Below are positions 32,401-41,034 of a stretch of 64,000 nucleotides of DNA, one piece after another. The notes under the pieces were generated by a model. It was not told the origin of the DNA, made no database searches, and worked only from the letters and a program-made list of their open reading frames with translations. Positions within the stretch are counted from its first letter, which is position 1, and every line of letters begins with the position of its first letter. Position numbers and translations under genes: made by a program. Location of the stretch: positions 100,323 to 164,322 of the forward strand of contig SDUX01000112.1 of the NCBI GenBank assembly GCA_008729055.1, given 5' to 3'. The stretch is from Pyropia haitanensis (lineage: Eukaryota; Rhodophyta; Bangiophyceae; Bangiales; Bangiaceae).

Positions 32401-33600
32401 GCGGCGCCGCTTCATGAGCGCGGCGCCCACGCCATCGGCAGGACGCCCCCGGCGTAGGGATGTGCAGAAAGGCCCGGGACAGATTTGCTGCTGTCTTTCT
32501 CTGCCCGCTGTCGGAAAGAGGGGGACATCGCTCGACAGAGGGACGTCCCTTCCTGAAGCCAAAGAGGACTTCTGAGCCAGGAGCGTTCCCAATTCCATCC
32601 CTGATTGGCTCAGCACAGTCTGACGCACAACAGCTCCACAGCACCCGCTCCCCTGTCACCGCCTCACCGCCACTGCCCCCCTCCTTACAAAAAAAAAAAA
32701 AAAAATCCCCCGCCCCCCCCCCCCGCCCCCTGGCACGCGGCGGTCGTTCCCCAGCCGCAGCACCCCCCCCGCCCTGACGGGCAGCCCGCACCGGGACGCG
32801 GCCGCCCGCCACGACGCGGGCGCCGTGGTTGCACGGCGGCCACGAAGGGAGCGGCCGGGAAGGTCCCTGAAAGAGACCCCCACCGCCGCCGCGGGGGGGT
32901 CCCCCCACCGCCGGCGGTTGTCGCTCCACGTGCGGCCCACCGGGGGGTAAGAGGAGGAGGAGGGGGAAAAGGAGGAGGAGGAAGAAAGGGGGTAGGAGGC
33001 GCTCGCCGACGTGGCCGCCGCCGCGGGCGCCGCGGGCGCCGCGCCCAGCCGAATGGAACCACCGTCGGCGCCACCGCCGCCACCACCCGACACCGCATAT
33101 GGGTTTCCGCCGCTGCCGCCGCTGCCGCTGCCGCTGCCGCCGCCGCCGCCCCGGCGGGTATCGCCCCCGCCGCCGCCCCAGCCACCGCCCCACCCAGGTG
33201 TTGTTAACAGCCCGCTGGCTCCGCGGGGGGCGTAGGGGATGAAGAACCATGGTGTTTGGTTGAGGTGGGGTGTGGTGTGGGAGGTGAGACTCAGTATCCG
33301 AGGCGGACGAAGACGGAAGCAGGGACAGTGATGGCGACGACGAGCAGTCGTTCCGCAAGGGAGAGCGAGCGGTAGTGCGGAGTTGTGGACACGTGGTGGG
33401 GATATATACTCCATTCCCGTGTGCAAGCCACGTGTCGGAAAGAAACGGAAAGAAATTTCCTGTCACGACATCGCGTAGGAAGGCGACAGTGAGAGGGGTC
33501 GGACAATTCCATGAAATTTCATGACAGATCGTGACATTGCACACCCCTACCCCGGCGGCGGCTGTGTCGGGCCGTCACTGTGGCCTCCCTGGCAGAGGCG
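32401..33600 (-). other. Candidate small minus-strand gene, unresolved
   Basis: A TATA-like word (AGTATATATCCCC on the minus strand, 33401-33410) precedes a well-placed ATG at 33250 (CACCATGG). Downstream, one minus frame (about 33240-32700) reads as a Gly/Ser-rich region followed by YPPVGRTWSDNRRRWGDPP and VGVSFRDLPGRS, which looks like real protein but is not in frame with that ATG. An intron or an indel would be needed. Seventeen A at about 32689-32705 interrupt the downstream end. I do not recognise the product. Confidence 0.25.
33402..33408 (-). promoter_or_regulatory. TATA-box-like element
   Basis: ATATATA in a GC-rich context, about 155 bp upstream of a minus-strand ATG at 33250. It is supported by sequence and spacing only. 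Confidence 0.35.
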
Positions 33601-34813
33601 ATACGCATCACGATGGCAAGGCGGGCGGCACCCGGCGGTCTGCATCCTGACAGCAAGCTGGGCGGCAGGCGGCGGAATGCAGCGGGATGATGCCGTGCTC
33701 CCTCTCCTCGCTCTCTGTCGTGCGAGGTGGGCTGGCGGTACATGCGCGCGGTCCACGATACACGCTGTTCCTGTACGCCAGCGTTGGCAGGTGCTGGTGG
33801 GTGATCTCCCCTCGCCACACGTCCCCGACCCTGTTGTGATGGCAAGCGCGGGGGGCGGTGTCGTGGGCCAATGATACCCAGTCATCAGGACGGAGCGGAG
33901 GCGTGTCGTGGGGCGACGCGGCATTATGGCAGGTGCATCCGCCCACCCCTCCACCCCTTCCGACCGTGGTCGGGTGCTTGCGGGCAGCTGCGCTCGACAC
34001 TCTCCCCCTCTCGGGAGGGGCCCTCTCGGTAAAGGAGAGTACGGGAAAGTGGTGCTGACTGTTGCCATAGGGGGAGGCGTGTCGTGGTGCGTTGCGCCCG
34101 TGATGGCGGCGGGTGCAAGGGCCACCCCGCCGCACCCCGCCTCTGCCAGGCTGGCTGGTGCAGTGGGGACCACTCCCCACGACACGCGCCTCGCCTGGCA
34201 TCGTGGGCGGTGCTGGCGGTTCATTACCCCACGACACCCCGCTCCCCTGCCCGCGTACCTGATCCCTGTAGGGCCCTCTGCCCGACGCCACGCCATCCCT
34301 GCCCAGCGTACGCAGCACAAGGTGGCACGTGGGTGGGGGTGGGACGGCCATGCCACCCGCCCAATGGCCAACGGCAGGGGGGCTCATTACGGTCATGACC
34401 ATGGTGTGCACCTGGTTCAGCAGATGAGGAGGCGGGGGCGGTCCGTGGAAAAGTTGGAGGGACGTCCCGCCCTGCCCAGCTCCCCGTCCCGCCTAGCCGA
34501 GCGCACCGCCCCGCTCAGTCCAGCTCCCCGTCCACCCGCCCGTGGCGCCGCCCGTCGCCCGTGTAGCCGTGGCGGATAAGCCCGCCACGTCGGCTGCGGT
34601 CTCCCACTGCCGGCCTCCGCGGCGGCGGCGCTCCCTTCACCGGCGGCCGCGATCGCCCTCCACCCCACACGGCGCGCGGCACGTCTTTCTCCAGCCTCAT
34701 CTACCACCTCTCCCTTCCCCCTCCCTGGTTCCGTCACACTGCCACTAGGTCGACGGGCGGGTGTGGCTGCTCATTGTCCTCTTCCTTGCCCCTTCTTCCC
34801 CGGCCGCACTGTG
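33601..34813. other. Intergenic region with clustered GTGTCGTGGGG motifs
   Basis: 1.2 kb without a recognisable protein. The word GTGTCGTGG(GG) occurs in direct orientation at 33858, 33903 and 34079, and as its reverse complement at 34175 and 34227. A short palindromic CTCTCGG/CCGAGAG-type stretch lies near 34005-34040. The right part (34640-34813) is C/T-rich and leads into the Cys-rich gene. Confidence 0.5.
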
Positions 34814-35308
34814 ATGTCGCCACCCGGAAAGGGTGTGCGCGCTACTGCACTCCCCGCCACGGACGGGGGCCCTCCACGGCGGTCGCCGCGCTCCCCGGCG
34901 GCGTGGCGGCGGCGGCTGCTCCCGCGGCACGGCATGGTCGTGGCGGTCCTGGCCGCCGCCGTCACGGCCATCATCGCTGCCGCCGCCGCCGCCGCTGCGC
35001 CGGCCCCTGCGCCTGCCCCTGCGCCTGCCACCGCCGGGGCGGTCACCACCGCACGGGCGGCGGCCGCCGCGACATTGCCGGCGGTGACGGGCGGCGCCGC
35101 CGCCGCGCTGCCGGCGGCCGGCGCGTCCCCCCGCCCAGCGCACGACGCGTGTGTGAACACCGACGACCTGTGCACCTGCGCGCCGCGGCCGGCGGCAGGG
35201 CAAGACGGCGGCGGCGGCAGCGATGGCGGCGCGCCCACGTGCCTGGTCATGCGGTCGCTCGCGTACGCAGCGGGGGGGGAGGGTGGCACTCGACGTGGCG
35301 GCGGCGAC

Positions 35309-35341
<33 letters not shown>

Positions 35342-35584
35342 ACCGACGGCGGGGTAGCCCTCTACTGCGCCCGCGCGGCGTGCCCGCCGGTCCACGTATG
35401 CGACTGCGCGGGCGGGTCGGTGTGTGCCAAGGAGGCGGCGGCGGCGGACGGGTCGGCGGCCGCGCTCGCGTGCATTGGCAGCGTTGATGACGCAACGGGG
35501 CTGTGCGAATGCGCAGTGCTGGCGGGGGGGGCGGGGGGGAGGAGGGGGGGGGGCGGGGGGGTGACGCTCGTGCCGCTGTACTGA
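34814..35584 (+). CDS. Cys-rich secreted or membrane-anchored protein with three CxC modules
   Basis: I do not recognise this protein, but its layout is coherent. The 256-residue frame from the ATG at 34814 starts with an Arg-rich segment (SPAAWRRRLLPRHG). A ~22-residue hydrophobic helix follows (MVVAVLAAAVTAIIAAAAAAA, about residues 40-62), then an AP repeat (PAPAPAPAPATAG). The rest is outside the membrane or secreted and carries Cys in paired form: DACVNTDDLCTCAPR, a TCLVM site, YCARAACPPVHVCDCAGGSV, and DDATGLCECAVLAGG. The repeated LCxCA/VCDCAG element occurs three times, suggesting three small disulfide or metal-binding modules separated by Gly-rich linkers (one an ~11-Gly run at about 35310-35345). 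It could be a signal-anchor type II protein, or secreted if cleaved after the Ala run. Codon use matches the neighbouring genes. Confidence 0.65.
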
Positions 35585-36626
35585 CGCCGCGAGGCGCGGC
35601 GGTGGGGGAGGGGGGTTGCCGACGCGCGTGCGCAGCGGCTGGGTACCGACCGGGTCGGGCCGTCGCGGGCGGTCTGGCACCGCTGCCTGCGGCCATGGGT
35701 GGGGCGCCGCGGCCGTGACGCGCTGCCGACAGGGGGGCGCTGCCGCCGGGGCGCCGTCAGTGGCGGGTGGCGGCGGGAAGCGTCCAGGGCGGGAGGGTAC
35801 ATAACTGGCCACGACTGATCTTTCTTGTTCCGCATGGGTCCGTCGAGGGCGCGCCCGCCGCGGTAGCCGCCCCCGCCCTGCTCTTCTACGAGACAAGCAG
35901 CGGTCGCGTGGGCGGTGGTGGCGCGCCGTGCGGGGGGTGCACTTGCCCGTCGGCGCTGCACGCGCGGCCACGACGGGGGACGCCCTCAACGGAAACGACC
36001 CCGCCCACCCCTCGCATCCCCTCCGACGGTGCCGCGGTCCTCACAGTCCGGTGCGAGGGCGGTCCGCCCCCCTCTGGGGGCATCCCCTCGCGGTCGCCCC
36101 CAATCTTTGGGGGTGCGACCACCCCGCCGCGACCCCCGGTGGCGCCGCTGCCGCCACAGCCCAGTGTGAGGGCAGGAACCTCCCCAGAAGTGGGGCACGC
36201 CGCCGCGGACGGCCCCCGGTCCACGCGAGTGCGACACGCAGACGTGTAGGGGCAGAGCGGGCGGTCGCCCGCCGCGCCACCCCGCTGTGGCGGCTCCTCA
36301 TCATGAGCTACCATCCACCGTGGAGGGTACCTCGTTGGTAGAGGGGGGGCGCGCGTCGGCGCCTCACCACCCCAGTGGTCGCTATCCACGTCGCCGCCCA
36401 CGCAGTCGTCTGCGACGCCGCGACGGCCAGGCAGGAAGACACGATCGCCAATCGGCCGCGCCCCCCACCGCCCGTGTGCCACGGTCGCCGCCGACAGCGG
36501 ACAAGCTGTCCACCAAACGCGGGGCCAGGTTCGCTCGCCTATACGTCCAGGCAAGAACGCAAACAAAAACGCACAGTGAGCGGGGTATGTTCGGGATGCC
36601 ACCCCTCGGCCCAGAAACCTAGGTCC
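35585..36626. other. Convergent intergenic region (Cys-rich gene / V-ATPase)
   Basis: 1.04 kb between convergent genes. A short less GC-rich stretch at 35795-35840 (TACATAACTGGCCACGACTG) may be near the 3' end of the Cys-rich transcript. No protein is supported. Confidence 0.5.
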
Positions 36627-39596
36627 TCAGGACGCGGCGGCGGCCGCCTCCAGCTCCGCCTCGCGCAGGGCCGCAAAGGAGAATGGCTCAAACTTGACCG
36701 CGTCCCCGTGGCCGAGCGCGTAGAACTTGGACATGAACTCCACCCACATCAGTCGCAGGGCGTGCAGGAAGGCCGACAGGGACTCCATGAAGAGCAACAC
36801 GCCAAGCGTGGCGCCCACCCAGCTGAAAAAGCCAATGATGCACAGGACGACGCTGCCGGAGGCAAACGGAAGGAAGAGTAGCTTTTCGAGAAACACGTCC
36901 GCCAGCTCCGCGTGCGCCAGCGACAGCGCCCACAGGCGCAGGTAGCTGGCCGTGTTGCTCACAGCGCCCAGCACAAACTCAATGGTGTGGATCATTTGGC
37001 CGACAAACACCTCGCCAAAGTCAAACTCGTGGCCGTCGCCACCAGCGCCGCCGCCGCTATCATTCAGCAGGCTGCTGCTGCTGCTGGAAGCAGTCACCGC
37101 CGCCTCAGCCTTGGCCGCAGCGTGGCCATTCGCACCGCCCCCGCCAGCCGCTGAGTTGTGGCCATTGCTGGCAGGTGGTGTCACCGGACCAGTGGCGGTT
37201 GAGGCAGCAGCCAGACCGCCCTCCTCGGCGGCCAGTGGCAGGTAGGCCGCACGCCCCTTGCGGTCTGCTTCCCGCTTCAGCAGCAGCGGTTTCGGAAACA
37301 GCATCCACGGCACAGAGACGAGGGCCACCGCGAGCAGCACCGTCTGCACAAACGCCTGACCCCGGTACAGCTGGCCGGCAGCAGGCACGTGGCCTGGCGC
37401 CATGAACATGTTGATCAACACGTTCTTGAGGTCCGGCGGCACGCAATTGGGGTCGGCGACGCACGCGGGGGACTCCCAGTTGGTGGCCCACTTGATGACG
37501 ATAATGAGAACGAGGTAGCCAAAGAGGCAGCTCATGAACAGCAGCTGGGGGATAAACACAAACAGCACGTCCACCTTGTTGCGGAAAAAGCGGCCGTTGG
37601 CGTACGACAGGCAAATCCCGAGCAGCATCTGAGAAACGCCAAGCACAATGGCCAGCTTCATCTTGTAGCTGTTAAAGTAGACGAGGCCTGTCGCCGACGA
37701 CTTCCATATAGGGTCAAAGCCCAGGGGATAGGGTGCCAGCGGCGGCCGCACCGCCGACGGCACATCGCACGCGTCAATGCCGCACGCCATGGTCGACTCG
37801 TTGGTGAAACGCCAGCGGCTGCCAAACAGGTCCAGCGGCACCGCAAACGCCTCGTTGTAGATGGCGCCCGTGTACACGGAGAATAAGCCCATGAGTAACA
37901 ACATGTAGCGGCCGTCGTAGCAGGTCTGCATGAACTCGTTGAGTTGACGGCGCACCAGCCGCTTTTCCACCACAATGATGCCCAGCGCAAAGAGCGCCAT
38001 CAGCAGCCCGTGCGCAACGTCCCCAAACATGACGGCAAACAAAAAGGGGAAGAGCACCACCGCAAACGGCGCCGGGTTGACCTCCCGGTACGCCGCCACC
38101 GCGTACGCCTCGATGAGGCCATGAAAGACCGACGTGAACTTGTTCAACTCAAAGTGGGTTGGCGGCGTCGCGTGCCCAAACGGCCGCACCTCGACGACGC
38201 TCGGCGCCTGCGCGGCCGACGCGGTGCGGGCGGCGGCGAGCGCGGCGCGCACCTCCCCCACCCGGTGCGCCGGGCACCACACGTCGGCGATGAAGAGCTT
38301 GGAGGAGGTGTCAAAGTTGAGCGCGTTGAGCGTGTGGTAGATGGCCTTTTCCCGTTGCACCCGCCCCGTCCACGCCGCCAGCCGTGGGACCACCCCGGCC
38401 AGCAGCTCCCGTCGTGCGGCAGCGGCGGTGGTCAGCACCAGGCCCAGGTCCCGCAGCCGCCCGCGCGTCTCGGCGTACGCCGCCGCCCGCTCCGCGGCCG
38501 ACTCGGGAAACGCGTACGCGGCGGCGCCAAAGGCGGTCAGGATTTTGGACGCCTTGGCCCGCACCTCCGCGCCAGAGAAAAAGACCATCACCACCACCTT
38601 GTCGACCGGCTCCCCCGTCGCGGGGTCGGGCAGCGGCTCGGGCAGGTCCGCAAAGCGGGCAAGGCAGTTGCCCCGCGTGGCGCGGAAGAGCACCCGCTCC
38701 AGCGGCGCCCGCCGGTCGCGCGGCAGGACGCCACAAAAAAAGGAGAGCAGCGACGCCGCCGCGCCGCCGCCACCGCCGCCGCCGCCCACCGCCGCGGAGC
38801 TGCCAGCCGAGGAGTGTCGGCTGCCGCTGCTGCTGCGCCTGAGCCGCGGCGACGCAAAGTCCCCCGCCTCGAGAGCGTCAAGCTCAAATAGGGCGTCATC
38901 GGGTGGGGAAGGTGCCCGGAACGGGCGAGCGCGGTCAACGCCATCGCTGCTGCCGCCGCCGCCGCCGCCGCCGCCGTCGCCGCCGTCGCCGCCGTCGCCG
39001 CCACCCCACCCACCCCCCCCAGACCGCCGGCTTCGGACGCCCCCCGCCTCGCCGACGGGCCACGCCTCCGCCCCGTCTGGCACGCCCAGCGGTGTCCCGC
39101 CCCGAAAAAAGGCCGACCCCATCTCCAGCACGTACCGCGCCTCCACCAGCGCCTGCTGCTGAGTGGCCAGCGCCTCCTCCTGGGCGGCCGCGTCCAGCAG
39201 CTGGCGCTCCAGCGACACCAGGTGCGCGTTGAGGTCGTCCATGCTCAGCTCGCGGTCGGGGCCCCCACCGCCGGCGCCCCCCCCCCCGCCCCCCCCCCCC
39301 TCGTCCCACCACTCGTCCGCGTCGGCGGCCAGCTGCGCGTCGCCGCCGTCCCGCACGGGCGACAGCCCCGGCGTGGCGGCGACCGTCGCGGAGAGGTAGC
39401 GCAGGAGGCGGCCCATCTCGGCACACCGCGCCACGTCGGCGGCAAAGGCGCGGGCCCAGCCCGACTGGCCCGCGTTGAGGTCCCGAAACTGGACCGCCCC
39501 GAGGCGGCCGAGGCCCGCCACCGTCGCGTGCGCGGCGGCGCGGTCAAAGTAGAGGCGCAGGCGGGCCATCTCGGCAGAGCGGAGGAGGGAACCCAT
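36627..39596 (-). CDS. V-type H+-ATPase subunit a (116-kDa Vo subunit)
   Basis: Subunit a forms the proton half-channels of the vacuolar proton pump and, through its N-terminal arm, the stator contacts to V1. The single-exon frame from the ATG at 39596 (ACCACCATGGG) gives 989 residues, versus ~820-840 in most homologues. It begins GSLLRSAEMARLRLYFDRAA and LGAVQFRDLNAGQSGWARAF, the standard start. Acidic/Gly-rich insertions lie at ~75-110 and ~155-275 and explain the extra length. The membrane half starts near FTSVFHGLIEAYAVAAYREV, then NPAPFAVVLFPFLFAVMFGD, VAHGLLMALFALGIIV, and VLFVFIPQLLFMSCLFGYLV. After another insertion (~825-880) come EFVLGAVSNTASYLRLWALS then LAHAELADVFLEKLL, where the Arg of SYLRLWALSLAH is the essential proton-transfer residue. 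It ends LRLMWVEFMSKFYALGHGD and FEPFSFAAL. No frame breaks occur despite a C-rich stretch at 39281-39301. Confidence 0.97.
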   Translation of the reverse strand: MGSLLRSAEMARLRLYFDRAAAHATVAGLGRLGAVQFRDLNAGQSGWARAFAADVARCAEMGRLLRYLSATVAATPGLSPVRDGGDAQLAADADEWWDEGGGGGGGGAGGGGPDRELSMDDLNAHLVSLERQLLDAAAQEEALATQQQALVEARYVLEMGSAFFRGGTPLGVPDGAEAWPVGEAGGVRSRRSGGGGWGGGDGGDGGDGGGGGGGGSSDGVDRARPFRAPSPPDDALFELDALEAGDFASPRLRRSSSGSRHSSAGSSAAVGGGGGGGGAAASLLSFFCGVLPRDRRAPLERVLFRATRGNCLARFADLPEPLPDPATGEPVDKVVVMVFFSGAEVRAKASKILTAFGAAAYAFPESAAERAAAYAETRGRLRDLGLVLTTAAAARRELLAGVVPRLAAWTGRVQREKAIYHTLNALNFDTSSKLFIADVWCPAHRVGEVRAALAAARTASAAQAPSVVEVRPFGHATPPTHFELNKFTSVFHGLIEAYAVAAYREVNPAPFAVVLFPFLFAVMFGDVAHGLLMALFALGIIVVEKRLVRRQLNEFMQTCYDGRYMLLLMGLFSVYTGAIYNEAFAVPLDLFGSRWRFTNESTMACGIDACDVPSAVRPPLAPYPLGFDPIWKSSATGLVYFNSYKMKLAIVLGVSQMLLGICLSYANGRFFRNKVDVLFVFIPQLLFMSCLFGYLVLIIVIKWATNWESPACVADPNCVPPDLKNVLINMFMAPGHVPAAGQLYRGQAFVQTVLLAVALVSVPWMLFPKPLLLKREADRKGRAAYLPLAAEEGGLAAASTATGPVTPPASNGHNSAAGGGGANGHAAAKAEAAVTASSSSSSLLNDSGGGAGGDGHEFDFGEVFVGQMIHTIEFVLGAVSNTASYLRLWALSLAHAELADVFLEKLLFLPFASGSVVLCIIGFFSWVGATLGVLLFMESLSAFLHALRLMWVEFMSKFYALGHGDAVKFEPFSFAALREAELEAAAAAS

Positions 39597-39721
39597 GGTG
39601 GTGGAGGCGAGGGAGTAGCAGAGGGATAAAGGAAAGGGGGGGAGGGGGAGGAGACGGGGGAAGGGGGAGGGGGACGGGAAGCGAGGGGAGGGGAGCGAAG
39701 AGAGGGGGGCTGGGAACGGGT
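39597..39721 (-). promoter_or_regulatory. Pyrimidine-rich leader of the V-ATPase subunit a gene
   Basis: The ~125 bp directly upstream of the ATG are almost pure C/T on the coding strand (plus strand runs of GGGAGGGGGAGGAG type). Similar tracts precede MOB1, PP2A B'' and M50. A Y-patch promoter element or 5' UTR tract is a reasonable interpretation. Confidence 0.45.
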
Positions 39722-41034
39722 GGGGGAAGTTGGCCGCACAGGTAGTCAGGGGAGGGCGACCCCGAGAGCCTTGGGGGGCGCGCCACGGCGCGAAGAGGTG
39801 GGATGGGGGCGTCAGGAGCTCAGAGAAAAGGCGCCCCGCCGCCACGGCCACTCCCCAAAAGTCCGCCGCGACCGGTCAATGCGAGCGGCGGCGGCGGCGG
39901 CGGCAGCGTCCGCCGCGGCGGCAGCTTGCAGCGGCAGCGGCAGCCGGTAGCAGCGGTTGTCGGCGGCAGCGGCAGTCGGCCGTCGCGGTAGCCGACGCGG
40001 CGCCCCGGGCCGTGACGCGTCGGCCGCCCGCCGCGACCGACCGCGGCGGCGGTGGCGGAGGCGAACAGCGGGCCCAAAGCGTGCGCCAGGAAGGAAGGAG
40101 GGAGGGGTGGGGGGGGGAGGGGGAGCCGCCCGCGGCACCGGGAGGGGAGGGGATTGACGGCGGGGGGGGGGGGGGGGGGGGCGAGGAGGCACAGCGTCGG
40201 GCAACGGCGCGGGGGGGGGGGGGGGGAACCTACCGATGGCCCGCCCACGGCGCCAGCCGCGTGGGTGGACAGGGTGGGGGGAAGTGGGGGGTGTGGGGAG
40301 GGTGGCTGCGTGCCGCCGGCGGCCGCCCACGCCACCCGCACCGCGAGCGGCGGGTGGACGACGGGGGGTGCGCGCGGCCGGCCGCCGCGTGGGGCTCCCC
40401 GCCCCCGACCGAGACGCCGTGCCGTCAGAGGAGACTGACACACCGCCCGCCGCAGCGGCGGTGCGCTGGCCATGGCGCCAAGGCTGCTGACCGCCCCGGT
40501 GGACCCGTCCCCGTGGAGGTCGTGCCAACGGATTTGTACGGTACATTGGGGGGGGGGGGAACATCCAACCTCGGTCGGCAACCAATCAGAGGCGGGGCGC
40601 CTCGCTGTCTTGGCGGCGGCGACCGCCGCCGCCGCGGTGCGGCACCGACGCACCGCGGCGAGAGCGGCCCCGCCCGCGCCGCGGGTCGGCGCCGCGCCGT
40701 TGAGCAGCCTCCGCCACCGCCCCGCGGTGGCGATCCGGGGAAGCGGGCGCGGTGGTGGACCGCCGCCGCGACATGCCCCGGCTGGGCGGGGTGGGGGGGC
40801 TGCTCTCTCGCACACCGGTAGGGGGATTGCTGTCGCGCACCGCTGTGCCTGGGACGGTGCCGGCCGGGCCGGTCGTCTTGTATGGCGTAGAGGCGTGACC
40901 AGGTAGGGCGTTGGGAGGTGGGCACAGACGATGGCGGTGTCTCCTTGGGAACTGCATGAGGTGGCAGCCGCGGTGCAACCCCTGCGCCCACAGCTGGCAT
41001 CAGAAAAGGACGCTTCATTGGCCACCCCCCTCCC
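39722..41034. other. V-ATPase upstream region bordering the macrosatellite
   Basis: 1.3 kb, GC-rich with G runs at 40161-40180, 40211-40226 and 40549-40559. It contains (GGC)n-type tracts near 39886-39930. No protein is recognisable. It merges into the first degenerate macrosatellite boundary at about 41035. Confidence 0.5.
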
